A stretch of DNA of 64,000 bases from Capnocytophaga sp. oral taxon 338 str. F0234 (GCF_000192225.1 NZ_GL872413.1:2074567-2138566), one strand, 5' to 3'. Shown: positions 43,497-53,479, counted from the stretch's first letter. Translations and numbers: made by a program. The notes: a model not told the origin generated them from the sequence alone.

Positions 43497-44369
43497 ATGA
43501 AAGGGATTATTCTAGCGGGTGGTTCAGGAACAAGGCTTTATCCTATTACTAAAGGAGTCTCTAAGCAATTACTTCCTATTTATGATAAACCAATGATTTA
43601 CTATCCGTTATCGGTACTCATGCTTTCCGGTATTCGGGATATTCTCATTATCACTACACCAGAGGATGCCTCTGCCTTTCACCGCCTACTGGGGAATGGG
43701 AGTCAATTCGGAATCCATCTTTCGTATGCTGTACAGCCTTCTCCCGATGGCTTAGCACAAGCCTTTATTATCGGAGAGGAATTTATCAAAGAGGACGATG
43801 TGTGTCTTATCTTAGGTGATAACATCTTCTATGGGCAACATTTCTCCCAGATGCTCTCCCATGCGGTAGCCAATGTTGAGCAGGAGCAAAAAGCTACAGT
43901 TTTCGGCTATTATGTAAAAGACCCAGAGCGCTATGGAGTAGCTGAGTTTGATACAGGAGGAAATGTCCTTTCTATAGAGGAAAAACCTAAGCATCCTAAA
44001 TCCAATTATGCTATAGTCGGTTTATATTTTTACCCAAATAAGGTTATTGAAATTGCCAAAAGTATAAAACCTTCAGCGCGAGGCGAACTGGAGATTACTT
44101 CAGTGAATCAAGAATTTCTACAAGCAAAAGAACTTAAGGTACAACTTTTAGGACGTGGTTTTGCTTGGTTAGATACAGGGACTCATGAGTCCCTAACCGA
44201 AGCTACCAACTTCGTAGAGACTTTAGAAAAACGGCAAGGACTGAAAATATCCTGTTTGGAGGAAATTGCCTATCATCGCGGTTGGATAAGCAAAGAGAAA
44301 GTCCAAGAAATAGGTAAAGAACTTTCTAAAAATGGATATGGACAATATCTTTTGGACTTAATACAATAA
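43497..44369 (+). CDS. rmlA: Glucose-1-phosphate thymidylyltransferase
   Basis: First enzyme of dTDP-L-rhamnose synthesis: joins glucose-1-phosphate and dTTP to give dTDP-glucose. The 290-residue cytosolic protein has the nucleotidyltransferase signature [20 protein letters not shown] and metal site ILGDNIFYG. Further features are [15 protein letters not shown] and [13 protein letters not shown]. It opens a compact four-gene operon, rmlA-rmlC-rmlD-rmlB, with gaps of 9-12 bases. Confidence 0.97.
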   Translation: MKGIILAGGSGTRLYPITKGVSKQLLPIYDKPMIYYPLSVLMLSGIRDILIITTPEDASAFHRLLGNGSQFGIHLSYAVQPSPDGLAQAFIIGEEFIKEDDVCLILGDNIFYGQHFSQMLSHAVANVEQEQKATVFGYYVKDPERYGVAEFDTGGNVLSIEEKPKHPKSNYAIVGLYFYPNKVIEIAKSIKPSARGELEITSVNQEFLQAKELKVQLLGRGFAWLDTGTHESLTEATNFVETLEKRQGLKISCLEEIAYHRGWISKEKVQEIGKELSKNGYGQYLLDLIQ

Positions 44370-44379
44370 ATCTATTAAC

Positions 44380-44946
44380 ATGAATGTAATAAAAACAGCT
44401 ATAGAAGGAGTTGTAATTATAGAACCCAAAGTATTCCCTGATGAAAGAGGCTACTTCTTTGAATCTTTTTCTCAAAAGAAGTTTGTAGAGAATATCTGTA
44501 ATACTACTTTTGTACAAGATAATGAATCCAAATCCTCCTATGGAGTGCTAAGAGGGTTACATTTTCAAAGAGCCCCTTATACTCAGTCCAAATTAGTCCG
44601 TGTTGTACAAGGTGTTGTATGGGATATAGCTGTGGATATTCGTAAAGGTTCCCCTACCTTTGGTAAATATATAGGTGTGGAGCTTACCGAGGAAAACAAG
44701 CGTCAGCTTTTCATTCCACGAGGTTTTGCACATGGTTTTGTAGTACTAAGCCCTGAGGCTATATTCCAGTACAAATGTGATGCTTTCTATGCTCCTACTC
44801 ACGAGGGAGGAGTTTTATGGAATGATCCTGAAATAGGTATAGATTGGAGAATTCCTCCTCAGGACATTATTCTTTCCCAAAAAGATGAACATAACCCCCT
44901 TTTACATGAGGTCTGGGAATTTGATTATAAAGAGAAATTATATTAA
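44380..44946 (+). CDS. rmlC: dTDP-4-dehydrorhamnose 3,5-epimerase
   Basis: Epimerises the dTDP-4-keto-6-deoxyglucose intermediate at C3 and C5. The 188-residue cupin has VFPDERGYFFESFSQKKF, the catalytic His in LRGLHFQRAP and PRGFAHGFVVLSPEA. Length and motifs are standard. Second gene of the operon. Confidence 0.97.
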   Translation: MNVIKTAIEGVVIIEPKVFPDERGYFFESFSQKKFVENICNTTFVQDNESKSSYGVLRGLHFQRAPYTQSKLVRVVQGVVWDIAVDIRKGSPTFGKYIGVELTEENKRQLFIPRGFAHGFVVLSPEAIFQYKCDAFYAPTHEGGVLWNDPEIGIDWRIPPQDIILSQKDEHNPLLHEVWEFDYKEKLY

Positions 44947-44958
44947 AACATAAATTAT

Positions 44959-45822
44959 ATGAAAAATATACTCATTACAGGTGCCAGCGGACAACTCGCT
45001 ATGGAAATCAAACAAGAATTAAATAACTCTGTTTCTAATAATTACATTTTTACAACTAAAAATGAATTAGATGTAACAGATGCTGATAAGGTAAATTCTT
45101 TCTTTAAGAAAAATGCTGTAGAACTGGTTATCAATTGTGCTGCTTATACAAATGTAAATGGTTCTGAGATAGATAAGGAAACCGCAAACTTAGTCAATCA
45201 CTTAGCGGTAAAGAATATTGCTAATGCTTGTACTGAACAAGGAAGTGCCTGTATTCATCTCTCTACCGATTATGTATTTGCAGGAGAGAAGAATACTCCT
45301 TATGCAGAAACTGATGCTACTTCTCCCTTAGGGGCTTATGGACAAACAAAACTATTAGGAGAGAGTGCCTTACAACATTCAGATGTTGATTTTCTCATTC
45401 TAAGAACTTCTTGGTTATATTCTGCCTTTGGAAATAATTTTGTAAAGAATATCCTACGTATCAGTAAAGAGCGTAAGGAAATTAAAGTTGTATTTGACCA
45501 AGTAAGTACACCTACCTATGCTAAGGATTTAGCACGATTTATTATTTTTGTTATTGAAAACAAGCTCTATCGCGGTAGACAAGATGTATACCACTTCTCC
45601 AACGAAGGAGTATGCTCTTGGTATGATTTTGCTGTAGAAATCCTCAAACTTGCTGGCAGTGATTGTAAAGTAATTCCTTGTAGGACAGAGGACTTCCCTA
45701 CTCCTGCAGCACGTCCTGCTTACTCAGTATTGGATAAGGCAAAAGTAAAAACAGATTTTAGCTTCCCCATCCCTTACTGGAGAGATTCTTTGGTATCCCT
45801 AATGACCAATTATAAACTTTAG
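44959..45822 (+). CDS. rmlD: dTDP-4-dehydrorhamnose reductase
   Basis: NAD(P)H-dependent last step of dTDP-L-rhamnose synthesis. The 287-residue SDR protein has the Rossmann motif GASGQLAME, the STDYVFAG segment and the catalytic YGQTKLLGE (YxxxK). Third gene of the operon. Confidence 0.96.
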   Translation: MKNILITGASGQLAMEIKQELNNSVSNNYIFTTKNELDVTDADKVNSFFKKNAVELVINCAAYTNVNGSEIDKETANLVNHLAVKNIANACTEQGSACIHLSTDYVFAGEKNTPYAETDATSPLGAYGQTKLLGESALQHSDVDFLILRTSWLYSAFGNNFVKNILRISKERKEIKVVFDQVSTPTYAKDLARFIIFVIENKLYRGRQDVYHFSNEGVCSWYDFAVEILKLAGSDCKVIPCRTEDFPTPAARPAYSVLDKAKVKTDFSFPIPYWRDSLVSLMTNYKL

Positions 45823-45831
45823 CCCTTATAG

Positions 45832-46854
45832 ATGAAAAATATTTTAATTACAGGAGGAGCTGGCTTCATTGGAGCCAACTTCGTCGTGTACTTTGCCAAA
45901 AAATATCCCAACTATCATTTGGTAAACTTAGATAAACTCACTTATGCAGGGGATTTAGGCAATCTTACTGAAGTAGAAAAAGCTCCCAATTATACTTTTG
46001 TACAAGGTGATATCTGTAATAGGAAACTTATTGAAGATCTCTTTGAGAAATATCATTTTCAAGGAGTGATTCATTTTGCTGCTGAATCCCATGTAGATAA
46101 CTCTATTGTTAATCCTGATACCTTCATCACCACCAATATACACGGTACTTTTACCCTCTTAGATGTAGCTCGCCACCACTGGATGGAGGCGCCTTTTGTA
46201 GTCAAAGAAGGCTACAAAGAAGCGCGTTTTCACCATATTTCCACGGATGAAGTATATGGTTCCTTAGGAGAAACTGGCTTATTCACCGAGGCTACTGCGT
46301 ATGCTCCTAATTCTCCTTATAGTGCTTCCAAAGCCTCTTCTGATATGATTGTGCGGGCTTACTTTCATACCTATGGATTGAATGTAACTACTTCCAATTG
46401 TTCTAATAATTATGGACCAAAACAACATAAAGAAAAACTGATTCCTACTATTATACGAAAGGCATTACAAGGAGAAACCATTCCTATTTATGGAGATGGA
46501 AAGAATATAAGGGATTGGTTATATGTTCTTGATCATTGTACAGGAATTGACTTGGTATTCCATAAGGGGAAAGCAGGAGAAACTTATAACATAGGAGGAC
46601 GCAACGAGCGTAATAACCTCTTTATCGCAGGATACATCTGTGAGTTGTTAGACCAAAAGCGCCCACTTCCCAAAGGAAAATCCCACAAAGAACTCATCAC
46701 TTTCGTACAAGATCGTGCCGGACATGACCGCAGATATGCCATTGATGCTACTAAAATAGAAAACCAGTTAGGTTGGCATGCACAAGAGAACTTCGAGACG
46801 GGAATTGTGAAAACTATTGATTGGTATCTCACTTATTTTAAAGATTTGTTGTAG
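45832..46854 (+). CDS. rmlB: dTDP-glucose 4,6-dehydratase
   Basis: Converts dTDP-glucose to the 4-keto-6-deoxy sugar. The 340-residue extended SDR has GGAGFIGANFV, HFAAESHVDNSI, the STDEVYGSLGE catalytic segment and YSASKASSDM (YxxxK). Although chemically the second step, it is encoded last. The dTDP-rhamnose product feeds surface polysaccharide, possibly together with the dehydrogenase at the start of the window. Confidence 0.97.
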   Translation: MKNILITGGAGFIGANFVVYFAKKYPNYHLVNLDKLTYAGDLGNLTEVEKAPNYTFVQGDICNRKLIEDLFEKYHFQGVIHFAAESHVDNSIVNPDTFITTNIHGTFTLLDVARHHWMEAPFVVKEGYKEARFHHISTDEVYGSLGETGLFTEATAYAPNSPYSASKASSDMIVRAYFHTYGLNVTTSNCSNNYGPKQHKEKLIPTIIRKALQGETIPIYGDGKNIRDWLYVLDHCTGIDLVFHKGKAGETYNIGGRNERNNLFIAGYICELLDQKRPLPKGKSHKELITFVQDRAGHDRRYAIDATKIENQLGWHAQENFETGIVKTIDWYLTYFKDLL

Positions 46855-46872
46855 CATTCGGCACATCATCCA

Positions 46873-47742
46873 ATGAAAGATATAGTAAAAGGGTACTTAT
46901 GTGCCTTTATTTCGGCATTTACCTACGGACTGATTCCCCTTTTTATGATTCCCATCAAGAAAGCGGAGACATTCTCGGTAGATGCTACTCTTTTTTATCG
47001 CTTTCTTATTGCCAGTGGCTCTATCCTCATCTTCCTTTTCTACCAAAAGGAAAGACTTCGTATTAGCTTTCGAGAAATGGGTATTATGACTCTTTTGGGC
47101 TTGTTCTACGCACTTTCTGCAGAATTTCTATTTTTGGCGTATGACTACCTTAGCCCAGGAATTGCCTCCACCATTTTCTTTAGTTATCCGATTATCGTCG
47201 CTTTAATATTGGTACTCTTTTATAAGGAGAAAATCACCTTACCGACAGTGCTTTCCTTGCTCTTGGTAGTGGCAGGAGTAGGGATGCTGAGCATCAAGAA
47301 GGGAGCTGCCTTTAACTATGTAGGGCTTGCCATCTCTCTATTAGGGGCATTGGTTTATGCTCTCTATATACTAATTATCAACAAGGTACGTATAGAAGCC
47401 TCAGGGGTAAAGGTTTCTTTTTATTCTATGTTTTTTTCCTCTATTTACTTCTTGGTCAAGGCTATAATATTTAGAGAAAATATCACCATTTCCTCCTTAT
47501 CTTTGGTGGGTAACCTTACTTTGTTTGCTCTTATCACCACCTCCCTTTCCTTAGTCGCCTTAGTGTATGCGGTACGCTATATAGGTTCTACCCCTACAGC
47601 AATTATGGGGGCTTTTGAGCCTATCGTAGCGGTGCTTATCAGTGTGGGACTTTTCGGAGAAGCCCTCACTTCCTCCCTTATCATAGGCGGTATGGTCATC
47701 ATCGCTGGGGTATTGATAGATATAATCTTCAATAAACACTAA
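46873..47742 (+). CDS. EamA-family drug/metabolite transporter
   Basis: Inner-membrane DMT-superfamily exporter of 289 residues with ten predicted helices in two EamA halves (about 1-135 and 145-289). Typical pieces are FISAFTYGLIPLFMIPI and the second-half GSTPTAIMGAFEPIVAVLISV. Substrate unknown. It lies 18 bases after rmlB on the same strand and may be read through from that operon, but there is no clear functional link. Confidence 0.88.
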   Translation: MKDIVKGYLCAFISAFTYGLIPLFMIPIKKAETFSVDATLFYRFLIASGSILIFLFYQKERLRISFREMGIMTLLGLFYALSAEFLFLAYDYLSPGIASTIFFSYPIIVALILVLFYKEKITLPTVLSLLLVVAGVGMLSIKKGAAFNYVGLAISLLGALVYALYILIINKVRIEASGVKVSFYSMFFSSIYFLVKAIIFRENITISSLSLVGNLTLFALITTSLSLVALVYAVRYIGSTPTAIMGAFEPIVAVLISVGLFGEALTSSLIIGGMVIIAGVLIDIIFNKH

Positions 47743-47809
47743 ATAAACTCTTTTAGCAAAGGGGGTAGCAACTAATAAGGGTAACACTTCTTAGATAATT
47801 CCTGAGTAT

Positions 47810-48415
47810 CTAAGTTTTTTGTTCTAATGCATGAATTGTATTTAAGTAATCTTCTATAGAATAATCGCTTAATTCACCTGTATTTATATGATTTTTTAAT
47901 ATAATTACTATCTTTTCAGCCACTTGAAAAGGAATTATTCCTTTAGCAGAAAGCATCTTCTTCACTTCTGTATGGAAATTTACTATTGATTTCTTTTTAG
48001 GGCTTATATTAGGTATTGAAATCAAATAGTCCCACCTTTCCTCCCAAGAGGTATATTGTGGAAATGAGGAGATATTTAAGGACACATAGTAATTCACCTT
48101 TTTGTGAGTGGTAGCTTCCTTAAAGAAATCAAAAACCTTATCCGTAGGATATAGCTTATATCGTCCAACCATATTCCCTATACTTGATATAATATTAATT
48201 AACATGTGCGTATTGGCTGGGAATATTTTCCCTATGGTGATTAAGTGTTCTGCCAAAAGAGAGTCTGTTAGCATAGGAATATAGGATATAGAAAACTCCT
48301 TTCTTGGGAATTTTTCAAATTCTGATACTATTTTCTCTAAATTCTCCTCATTATATGATTTCCAAAGATATAATTTATCCTTTAAGTCTTCTAATGTTTT
48401 AATTTTTTGTTGCAT
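47810..48415 (-). CDS. Unrecognised helical protein
   Basis: A 201-residue soluble protein predicted mostly helical, opening with QQKIKTLEDLKDKLYLWKSYN, without signal peptide or membrane segment. No motif recognised. It is AT-rich compared with the nnr gene beyond it. A strong hairpin (48496-48530) separates it from nnr, so it has its own transcript. Confidence 0.6.
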   Translation of the reverse strand: MQQKIKTLEDLKDKLYLWKSYNEENLEKIVSEFEKFPRKEFSISYIPMLTDSLLAEHLITIGKIFPANTHMLINIISSIGNMVGRYKLYPTDKVFDFFKEATTHKKVNYYVSLNISSFPQYTSWEERWDYLISIPNISPKKKSIVNFHTEVKKMLSAKGIIPFQVAEKIVIILKNHINTGELSDYSIEDYLNTIHALEQKT

Positions 48416-48495
48416 GGGAGTTATTTTTAGTAATTGATGCAGTCATTCACTAAATAATCGTCAAATTCACTTATATTTCTGTGTGTTTAAAAGAT

Positions 48496-48530
48496 TAACG
48501 CCGATAATCATTCCTTAATTATCGGCGTTA
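48496..48530 (-). terminator. Terminator after nnr
   Basis: TAACGCCGATAAT and ATTATCGGCGTTA form a perfect 13-bp stem with a 9-base loop. On the minus strand it follows nnr; the following T content is modest. Confidence 0.75.
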
Positions 48531-48551
48531 TAGATTACTTGACATTCATCC

Positions 48552-50120
48552 TTAACTAAGGAAGTCAATGATATCACTGGCTATCATAATATTCTTTTTG
48601 GTACTCCTTACATAGGTATCGGCGGCTTTTCCGTGGATATATACTCCTACAATAGCAGCATTGAGTGGGGTATAGCCTTGCGATAAGAGCCCCGTAAGGA
48701 CTCCTGTAAGGACATCGCCACTACCTGCGGTCGCAAGGGCAGGGTTCCCTGTGGAGTTCACCCAGAAATGATCACCATCGGTAATCATGGTGAAAGCCCC
48801 CTTGAGTACTAAAATAACTTTGTGCTTCTTGGCAAACTGTTTGGCTTTTTCTTGTCGGTCAAGGTCATCAGACCACTTACCAATGAGGCGTTCAAGCTCC
48901 TTAGGGTGTGGAGTGAGGATAGCGTTCTTAGGAAGAATTCGCTGGAGGTCTTCGCTGGAGGCGACAAGGTTCAGTGCATCGGCATCAATGACAAAAGGGA
49001 TATTAGGGAAAGTCCTAAGTAAGGCAGCCAGAGTGCCCTGTGCATAGGCAGAGGTACCCATGCCTACTCCTATACCTATCGCACTGGGAGAAAAAGGAAT
49101 ATCGGTGGGAGCGAGTTCCTCCTCTTGGGAGGAGGTCAGTACCATAGCCTCTGGAAGGGCGGTTTGTGCTATTTGATAACCACACTTAGGCAGCAGAAGG
49201 GTAAGCAGACCCGCACCACTGCGCAGGGTCGCCTTTCCACTCAAGATAGGAGCTCCTATCTTTCCATAACTACCTCCTACCAAAAGAGCATGCCCATAAG
49301 TGCTTTTATTAGTAAAACGATGGCGCGTACGAAGTAATCGTTTTATTTCCCGTTCTGTAGTATAGTCATATTCAGTAGTTACTTCCTTGAGATAGTCATA
49401 GGACAAAGGCAACGGAAGTATTTCCCAATAAGGAATATAACGTCCTGTCTGTGGGAGAAGGAAAGGTAATTTAGGGGCAAAGAAAGTAAGTACTACATGA
49501 GGGGTTACAAAGATATCTTTCTCTTGCTTATCTTCTCCAAAATAAAGCCCTGAAGGGGTATCAATACTGATAATAAGTCCCTTCTGTCGGTTAATCTCTT
49601 CAAATACACGCTGAACCCAAGGAGATACGCGGCGAGAGAGACCTATCCCAAAAATAGCATCAATAGTAATAGGTTGAGTAGCATTATACTTATTAGCGAT
49701 AAAGTCCTCAAAGCCTTTAGCCGGCTTTCCCTTAAGGGTTTGGAAAGGTTTCTCATTGGCTTGTAAGAAGTCCTCTGAGGTTTCAGGCTGAGCTATTGTA
49801 GTAATCTCTACTTCATGGAACTCCTTGAGTAGGTTTAAGTTCTTGGTAAAGTCCTCTGAATGAAGTTCGCTAAAGGGGACAATCGTTACTTTAACTTTCT
49901 TTCCAGCTTGAAAGAGCATTCTTGCCAAAGCAAGTCCATCTCCTCCATTATTACCAACACCTGCATAGATATGGTAAGGATTATCTCCTGGTAGGTTTTT
50001 CTTAATCCAAGCTAAAATAGTGGAAGAAGCCTTCTCCATTTGATCCCAAGAGGTAATTTGTTGTTCTTGAATGGTTTGCTGATCTGCAGCTAACATTTGC
50101 TCATTAGTAAGTATTTTCAT
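48552..50120 (-). CDS. nnr: Bifunctional NAD(P)H-hydrate epimerase / dehydratase
   Basis: Repairs hydrated NADH and NADPH. The 522-residue cytosolic protein has an N-terminal YjeF_N epimerase domain (about 1-220, with GVGNNGGDGLALARML and the IDAIFGIGLSR segment). The C-terminal dehydratase domain (about 230-522) has GHALLVGGSYGKIGAPILSG, VIDADALNLVA, TPHPKELERL and the nucleotide motif GSGDVLTG. The fusion is normal for the family. Its upstream neighbour at 50152-50505 ends 31 bases before it and is probably in the same operon. Confidence 0.95.
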   Translation of the reverse strand: MKILTNEQMLAADQQTIQEQQITSWDQMEKASSTILAWIKKNLPGDNPYHIYAGVGNNGGDGLALARMLFQAGKKVKVTIVPFSELHSEDFTKNLNLLKEFHEVEITTIAQPETSEDFLQANEKPFQTLKGKPAKGFEDFIANKYNATQPITIDAIFGIGLSRRVSPWVQRVFEEINRQKGLIISIDTPSGLYFGEDKQEKDIFVTPHVVLTFFAPKLPFLLPQTGRYIPYWEILPLPLSYDYLKEVTTEYDYTTEREIKRLLRTRHRFTNKSTYGHALLVGGSYGKIGAPILSGKATLRSGAGLLTLLLPKCGYQIAQTALPEAMVLTSSQEEELAPTDIPFSPSAIGIGVGMGTSAYAQGTLAALLRTFPNIPFVIDADALNLVASSEDLQRILPKNAILTPHPKELERLIGKWSDDLDRQEKAKQFAKKHKVILVLKGAFTMITDGDHFWVNSTGNPALATAGSGDVLTGVLTGLLSQGYTPLNAAIVGVYIHGKAADTYVRSTKKNIMIASDIIDFLS

Positions 50121-50151
50121 AAGTGCACTATTAAATGAATTATATGATTGA

Positions 50152-50505
50152 TTATAAATAGTCTATATGCTTAAAATAAGTAAGAATAGCCTCCTTCAAA
50201 AGGATATTTTGTTCTTTTTGAGGTAAGCAGAGATGATCTTTTATTCTTCTGTAAAAGGGCCATCCGTCCTTATCTTTGTATTCAAAAAAATAATATCCAT
50301 AAGGGGCTAATACGCAGCAAGTAGCAATGTGTATTAGGTTAATTTTCTCTTCTTTGGAGAAAGTCTGATGATATTTTCCGAGCTCCTGAATTCCTATCAA
50401 ATAGAGTACTTTATCTATATCCATTTGCTTAGGCAAAGAGAAGTCCTTAATAAGTTTCTGTAAGAGAATTTCCCATTGTTCATTGAGTGTTTTTTCTGTT
50501 GTCAC
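50152..50505 (-). CDS. Conserved unknown protein upstream of nnr
   Basis: A 117-residue soluble protein with the memorable segment HIATCCVLAPYGYYFFEYKDKDGWP. I recall similar Bacteroidota proteins of unknown function, but no domain name. The Cys-Cys and aromatic-rich core suggests a compact folded domain. It has a -7 box 28 bases upstream and reads into nnr. Confidence 0.7.
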   Translation of the reverse strand: MTTEKTLNEQWEILLQKLIKDFSLPKQMDIDKVLYLIGIQELGKYHQTFSKEEKINLIHIATCCVLAPYGYYFFEYKDKDGWPFYRRIKDHLCLPQKEQNILLKEAILTYFKHIDYL

Positions 50506-50533
50506 GTATTACATATCTTATGCTAAGGGAGAG

Positions 50534-50541
50534 CAAATATA
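50534..50541 (-). promoter_or_regulatory. -7 box for the unknown gene and nnr
   Basis: On the minus strand TATATTTG fits the consensus, 28 bases before the ATG at 50505. Confidence 0.5.
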
Positions 50542-50646
50542 CTAATTTTTATGCATATTACAAGATATGAACAAACTTTTTTATTTTGTTAAAAACTTTA
50601 CAATACTGAATAACAATATTTTAGGTTGTTATCTATCCTGTAAATG

Positions 50647-50676
50647 TTGTTTGTTTATTCTTTTTTTTTAACTTTG
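50647..50676 (+). promoter_or_regulatory. Full promoter for the TlpA-like gene
   Basis: TTG (50647-50649), 19 bases, TAACTTTG (50669-50676), then 27 bases to the ATG at 50704. Matches the Bacteroidota -33/-7 consensus. Confidence 0.75.
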
Positions 50677-50703
50677 TGATTCAATTCAGAAATAAGGAAT
50701 AAA

Positions 50704-52074
50704 ATGAAAAGAATTTTTATTACAAGTATAGCTGCCATTAGCTTGTTATCTGCTTGTAGAGATAAGGCAACGAAAAAAGATATAGATTATGCCGTTATCT
50801 CTGGTAAGGTATTCTCCCCAGAAGAAAATCAAAAGTTACTCTTATTACAAAATGATGAGGTAGTAAGGGAAATTCCTGTATCAGCAGATGGAACCTTCCG
50901 AGATACCATCAAGGACTTAGGAGAGAATCCTTTCTACTATTTGCATGAAAATCCCGCTGTTCAGACACCTATTTATTTAAATAAAGGGGTTAATCTTGAT
51001 ATTACACTTAATGAAGATCTTAGCAAGACACAAGTATCCGGAGAAGAAGCTAAAAAGACACAATTCTTGATAGAAAAAAATGCTTTCGTTTTTGATAAAA
51101 TCAATGGCGCTGACTCCAACCTATTTGGACAAAAACCTCAGGAGTTCAAAGAAAATATAAAGTCTCTTCTTAATGAACTCAATGAAAAGTTAAAACCTTA
51201 TAATTTCAATGAAGAATTTGTAAAGAACCAAGAAAAATGGTCTAAATATAAATTCATAGAATATCTAATTGTATATCCTACTTATTATAGCTATTTTTCT
51301 GGAAGGGAAGCTATACTCCCAGATGGTTTCTTTGCAGAGAAGGAAAGTATCAATTTTGATGATGCACAAGAGTATGACCTAGTAGATTCCTACAGAGACT
51401 TAGTACGTAGTGAATACTTTAATCTCTTAAGTAATCCTAATGACCCTAAACAGGTAGAAAACTTTATAAACACTATAAATAGTTTAAAATCTGCTAATAT
51501 TCGTGCTGATTTGGCAAAGGGAGTTCTACCTCTTATCACGCCTGGGAATGCTCAGAACAAACTAATCTTTGACTTCATCAACAAAAATGCAACTAATGAA
51601 AAAACTAAAGACGAAGCTAAGAAAGCTTATGATATTGCCACTAAGTTAGTTGCAGGGAATCCTTCTCCTAAGTTCACCAACTATGAAAACTTCAATGGGG
51701 GAACTTCTTCCTTAGATGATTTCAAGGGGAAAGTAGTATACATAGATGTTTGGGCTACTTGGTGCAAACCTTGTATTGGGGAGATTCCTGCTCTTAAGGC
51801 TTTAGAGGCTAAATTCCATGGTAAAAATATAGAGTTCGTAAGTATCTCTATTGATGAGAACAAAGAAGCGTGGAAAAAAATGGTTACTGAAAAACAATTA
51901 AAAGGAGTGCAACTCATTGCAGACAAAGCTCTTGAATCCGAGTTCATACAAGAATATAATATCCTTCAGTTCCCTACCTTTATCATTATTAACAAAGATG
52001 GAAAAATTGTAAGCGCCAATGCAGAGAGACCTTCAAGTCCAACTATTGAAGCTACTTTAAAAGGACTCCTATAA
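50704..52074 (+). CDS. TlpA-like thiol-disulfide lipoprotein
   Basis: A 456-residue lipoprotein (MKRIFITSIAAISLLSACR, lipobox LLSAC). The N-terminal DUF4369-like beta-domain (about 28-120) is followed by a helical middle. The C-terminal thioredoxin-fold domain (about 315-456) carries active site WATWCKPC near residues 350-357 and the cis-proline region LQFPTFIII. It probably reduces or isomerises disulfides of envelope proteins or cytochromes. It has its own promoter and a terminator shared with the convergent mre genes. Confidence 0.9.
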   Translation: MKRIFITSIAAISLLSACRDKATKKDIDYAVISGKVFSPEENQKLLLLQNDEVVREIPVSADGTFRDTIKDLGENPFYYLHENPAVQTPIYLNKGVNLDITLNEDLSKTQVSGEEAKKTQFLIEKNAFVFDKINGADSNLFGQKPQEFKENIKSLLNELNEKLKPYNFNEEFVKNQEKWSKYKFIEYLIVYPTYYSYFSGREAILPDGFFAEKESINFDDAQEYDLVDSYRDLVRSEYFNLLSNPNDPKQVENFINTINSLKSANIRADLAKGVLPLITPGNAQNKLIFDFINKNATNEKTKDEAKKAYDIATKLVAGNPSPKFTNYENFNGGTSSLDDFKGKVVYIDVWATWCKPCIGEIPALKALEAKFHGKNIEFVSISIDENKEAWKKMVTEKQLKGVQLIADKALESEFIQEYNILQFPTFIIINKDGKIVSANAERPSSPTIEATLKGLL

Positions 52075-52094
52075 CCCTGAATAGGATGAAAACA

Positions 52095-52127
52095 AAAAAT
52101 AAGGCTTGTATAAAGCCTTATTTTTTT
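52095..52127. terminator. Bidirectional terminator between the TlpA-like gene and mreD
   Basis: AAAAATAAGGCTT and AAGCCTTATTTTT form a perfect 13-bp stem with a 5-base loop, with T-tracts on both strands. It would end both convergent units; the 3' side touches the mreD stop codon. Confidence 0.85.
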
Positions 52128-52644
52128 ATCTATAAGATTCCTCTTTCCGCTTAGGATTTCCTATTATTTGTTCTACAAGTAAGCATACAACTCCTGAAAA
52201 AAGTACATTTATCAAAGTTTTATGAAGAGAAAATAACCATAATTGCCATTGAAATGTTTCCAAAATGGAAAAAATAAGATGAAAAATAAGAACAAAAGAA
52301 AAGATATAAAGGATTCGTAAGGTAAGACTTACTTGTCGCAGATTAATAAACTGTTCATCAAAAGTTTGTCCAAAAAAAAGACGTACTAATATAGGTCTTA
52401 AGAATACCACACACAAGGTAGCACAGGTATATACCCCTCCTGTATGGGAAAGAATATCAATAATAAGCCCTGCTAACACAGCCAAAATAAGCAGAGGTGT
52501 TTTATTTTCAAAAAAAGGAAAGGTCATAAAGAAAAGTAAATACAAGGCTGGATTCACATACCCAAATAAGTTTATATTACTGAGAATAATCCCCTGTAGA
52601 AGTACCCATCCTAATAGCTGAAAAATATAGATTAGATTATTCAT
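52126..52644 (-). CDS. mreD: Rod shape-determining protein MreD
   Basis: Inner-membrane component of the MreBCD elongasome, 172 residues with five or so membrane helices. The sequence is poorly conserved, as is usual for MreD. Its start overlaps the end of mreC by eight bases, and it follows mreB and mreC on the same strand. Downstream mrdA and rodA, often next to mreD in Bacteroidota, are not here. Confidence 0.88.
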   Translation of the reverse strand: MNNLIYIFQLLGWVLLQGIILSNINLFGYVNPALYLLFFMTFPFFENKTPLLILAVLAGLIIDILSHTGGVYTCATLCVVFLRPILVRLFFGQTFDEQFINLRQVSLTLRILYIFSFVLIFHLIFSILETFQWQLWLFSLHKTLINVLFSGVVCLLVEQIIGNPKRKEESYR

Positions 52645-53479
52645 TCTGAGTTTGTTGTATTTCTTCTTCTAATTCTTTTATCTGCTCTTGTTCCCTATTC
52701 TTAATAACATATACATGCTGTAATTGCCTCATATTTGAGAACAGTATTACATTAGAAAGCAAAGAGTTATCCCTTGTATTGGCATTGACATCTTTAACCT
52801 TTCCTATAGGAATTCCTTTTGGGAAGATATTAGAATGCCCTGCAGTTACAATAGTATCTCCTACTGAGATAGTAGCTAAACTTGGGATATCCGAGAGTTG
52901 CACTACTGTAGGGTCCTTGCCGTCCCACGAAAGAGTACCATAATAACCAGATTTCAGATGGGTTGCACTAATCTTAGATAAAGAATTCAATACAGATTGT
53001 ACTGAAGAAAAATTTCTTGAAGTCTTATCAATAATTCCTACAATACCTTGTGGAGAAACCACCCCCATATCCTCACGTATACTATCCTTCTCTCCTTTAT
53101 TAATAATCAGGTAATTCTTTGCCAAATGGTAACTATTCTTAATTACCTCAGCACGGAAAACAGAATAAGTATTTGGAGAGAATAACAAAATAGGTTTTTG
53201 TGATAATTCCTCTAAACGTTCTGCTTTTATTTTAAGTAATTCTTCCTGTAGCCTTCTATTTTCTTGTGAAAGGGATTCATTTTGTTGCTTTAAGTAGAAA
53301 TACTTTTCAATGCCATTTTGAATAAGAAAAATATTCCCTGTTACACCATTTGCGATATACAGAAATTTAGATTTTTGAAATGAATTTGCATCAATCACAA
53401 GCGCAAAGGAAAGTAAGAAGAGTACTAAAAAAACTAAAAAATCCTTCTGTCGTTTAAAAAATAATAAGATAAGGCGCAT
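52637..53479 (-). CDS. mreC: Rod shape-determining protein MreC
   Basis: Bitopic periplasmic scaffold of the elongasome, 280 residues. It has an N-terminal membrane helix (about 12-32), a coiled coil (about 58-95, QNESLSQENRRLQEELLKIKAE), then the beta-barrel domains with GEKDSIREDMGVVSPQGIVGII and SGYYGTLSWDGKDP. The start is immediately adjacent to the mreB stop. Confidence 0.95.
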   Translation of the reverse strand: MRLILLFFKRQKDFLVFLVLFLLSFALVIDANSFQKSKFLYIANGVTGNIFLIQNGIEKYFYLKQQNESLSQENRRLQEELLKIKAERLEELSQKPILLFSPNTYSVFRAEVIKNSYHLAKNYLIINKGEKDSIREDMGVVSPQGIVGIIDKTSRNFSSVQSVLNSLSKISATHLKSGYYGTLSWDGKDPTVVQLSDIPSLATISVGDTIVTAGHSNIFPKGIPIGKVKDVNANTRDNSLLSNVILFSNMRQLQHVYVIKNREQEQIKELEEEIQQTQNE

